A stretch of 64,000 bases of DNA from Folioceros fuciformis (taxonomy: Eukaryota; Anthocerotophyta; Anthocerotopsida; Anthocerotales): the NCBI GenBank assembly GCA_049999805.1, contig JBNGIO010006113.1, forward strand, positions 1-64,000. The letters are read 5' to 3'. Positions 62,414 to 64,000 of the stretch are shown here, one piece after another. The notes under the pieces are model-generated. The model had not been told where the DNA came from and did not search any database. It worked only from the letters and a program-made list of their open reading frames with translations. The position numbers and the translations under genes were made by a program. Within the stretch, counting starts at the first letter, position 1. Every line of letters starts with the position of its first letter.

Positions 62414-64000
62414 ATGGCGATGGACTTAATAACCACCGCGGCCTTGAGGACACGGGTGTTTGATGGAAAGGAGTTTCATGTATGGAAAAGGTCCGTGAAG
62501 GTTTTGCTGATGGCAAAGGATGTGTATGTCATTGCTAAGGGCAAAGAGCCAAAACCCTAAGATGAGGGGAGAGAGTAAAGAGAATGGATGCAGAGAGACC
62601 ACTAGGGTACAGCTCTCCTATATATGAATCTCTCTACGATAGTCCAGCTGAAGGTCGGAGAACCAGACAAGGGCACGGAGTACATTTGGAATCTTCTCGA
62701 TTAGAAATATGGCTAGAAGGGAGTAGGTGAAGTATTTCACTTGTTTTGTCGTGTGACAAAATTGAAGTATTCAGACGGAGGCGATTTGCGAAAGCACATC
62801 GACATCTTTCACGAATTTTTTACAGCGCTAACATCAGCTAGCGAGCGCTTTGCTATCCATGAGGACATACAGAAGATGTTTCTATATCGTTCTATGCCCA
62901 AAGCTTGGTCAGGGTTCATAGATTTCCTAATAGCCCAAAACACTCTCACATGGGAGGAGGTCACCTCTAAGATGTTGGTGAAGGAGACTTGCCAATTGGA
63001 CACAATGGCAAGATTTTCAATAGGTCCGGAGCATGCGATGTTCATCAAGGGGAAGGGATGGAACAACCGGAACAAGGACAAGCAGGGGGAGTCCTCGCAG
63101 GGACAGAAGGACAAGAGAATAGTGAAGAGGGGACAATGCCGGAAATGCTTCAAGTATAGTCATTATGAGAAGGATTGCAAGGATCGGAAGACCGCACATC
63201 TCATGGAGGGTGAGAGTAAAGGTGAGGTTGTAGAGGCAAGGCTCGCAAAAGAAGTATCGCACGTGTGCTACAATACACAAGCGAAATGATACCTGACGAT
63301 AGATTCTGCATGTGCATCCTTTATGGTGAAGGATAAGGAGCTCCTTCAAGACTAAAGGGGGGAGAAGATAGCGGTGCACCTAGGGAACGATAGTGAGATA
63401 AGCGTCGAAGGTGTGGGGGGATACAGGCTCAGATTGCTGGACGGCGAGGTCAAGGCAATGGAAGGAGCGCTGTTTGTACAACACCTACGTAGAAATCTCA
63501 TGTCCATGGCACCATGGACCGATGGAGGTTTGAAAGTCCTTTTTACGAAGAAGGAAGTTTTGTTTCTGAAGACTGGTCAGATGCACGGCGATGTGGTGGC
63601 AAAAGGTTACTGTACAGGGAACTTGTAACAGATGGAGGTTTTGACAGTGTCGGAGAAAGGTGGAAATGCCTTACTGTGGCATAGATGATTTGGGCATACC
63701 AACTTGAAGTTTCTCCTAGAGATGGAGCGGAAGAAGCTTGTGACAAGAATGAAGCTTCAAAAGGCAGAACTTGGTCTGTGTGACGCTTGTATGAGAGGCA
63801 AGCATTCCCGAAGATCTTATATTTCAATCACGAAGAGAGGAAAAGAAGTCTTGGAACTTGTCCACTCTAATCTTTGCGGACCGATGCAAGTGGAAGCAAG
63901 GATGATACATGCAAGATACTATATTTTGTTTATCAATGACTACAGCAGAGAACAGCGGTGTACTTCCTGCGGACGAAGAGTGACGCTCTCCAAACATTTC
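62414..64000 (+). pseudogene. Copia-4 gag-protease-integrase, broken, truncated by the window
   Basis: ATG 62414 opens a Gag start (TRVFDGKEFHVWKRSVKVLL) but meets a stop at 62558. The next long piece (62741-63289) encodes the rest of Gag with zinc knuckle CRKCFKYSHYEKDC (about 63139-63180) and ends in a stop. The protease follows in the same register: the catalytic motif reads TIDSACASFMV (DSA, where most elements have DSG). Stops occur at about 63351 and 63626. Pre-integrase (LLWHR…FGHTNLKFLLE, CDACMRGKHSRRS) and the early integrase (ELVHSNLCGPM, FINDYSR) continue to the edge; the first catalytic Asp of the core (normally HAD/HSD) appears as HSN. The element is non-functional. Confidence 0.85.

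Larger units (their letters stand above)
62067..64000 (+). mobile_element. Copia-4: 5' part of a Ty1/copia element running off the right edge
   Basis: A 5' LTR, a primer-binding site, Gag, protease and the beginning of integrase appear in the canonical order. The 3' half and 3' LTR are beyond 64000, so the target duplication cannot be checked (bases before the LTR are gttcc). Confidence 0.88.

Overview
The window is nuclear DNA of a land plant, most likely a seed-free one (fern, lycophyte or hornwort). Three observations point that way. (1) There is a local cluster of intron-less PLS-type pentatricopeptide repeat (PPR) genes whose DYW-type deaminase ends in GRP instead of DYW; as far as I recall such variants are reported from lineages with U-to-C organelle RNA editing. 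(2) The 5.8S rRNA fragment carries the GAATTGCAGAATTC form seen in bryophytes and ferns rather than the seed-plant form. (3) Ty1/copia, Ty3/gypsy and LINE relics are typical plant families. The species cannot be named from the sequence alone.

Layout. 1-15.9 kb is a four-level nest of retroelements: a deleted Copia element (Copia-1) is split by Copia-2 (LTRs 2889-3142 and 15377-15630, TSD ggtaa), which is split by Copia-3 (LTRs 6254-6470 and 13612-13823, TSD aaatc), which is split by a 1305-bp solo LTR (10161-11465, TSD cagct). 15.9-18.1 kb holds Gypsy LTR/PBS and integrase remnants. 19.3-22.6 kb is a minus-strand, 5'-truncated LINE whose RNase H and C-terminal zinc-finger regions are separated by an inserted piece of rDNA (ITS1-5.8S-ITS2-5' 28S, minus strand). 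23.3-24.8 kb is a decayed PPR gene. 26.7-28.95 kb encodes a 741-residue coiled-coil protein that I do not recognise. 30.4-31.7 kb is a four-exon PLAC8/FWL-type gene.

32.9-59.5 kb is the main feature: an 8-triplet E-type PPR gene, three decayed PPR loci on the minus strand, and four intact PPR genes (42847-46056 +, 47895-50795 +, 51786-55286 -, 55893-58499 +). The four intact genes share one architecture: an N-terminal block resembling the PDF motif of OSB organellar single-strand-DNA-binding proteins, then PLS triplets, E1/E2, and a DYW-type deaminase with HAE, CxxC and a C-terminal GRP. They contain exactly 4, 5, 6 and 7 PLS triplets, so they look like a recently duplicated family changing length by whole triplets. 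The expected job is site-specific organelle RNA editing, possibly U-to-C.

59.5-62.06 kb is a degenerate three-copy repeat array. 62067-64000 is the 5' end of a further Copia element (Copia-4) that runs off the window.
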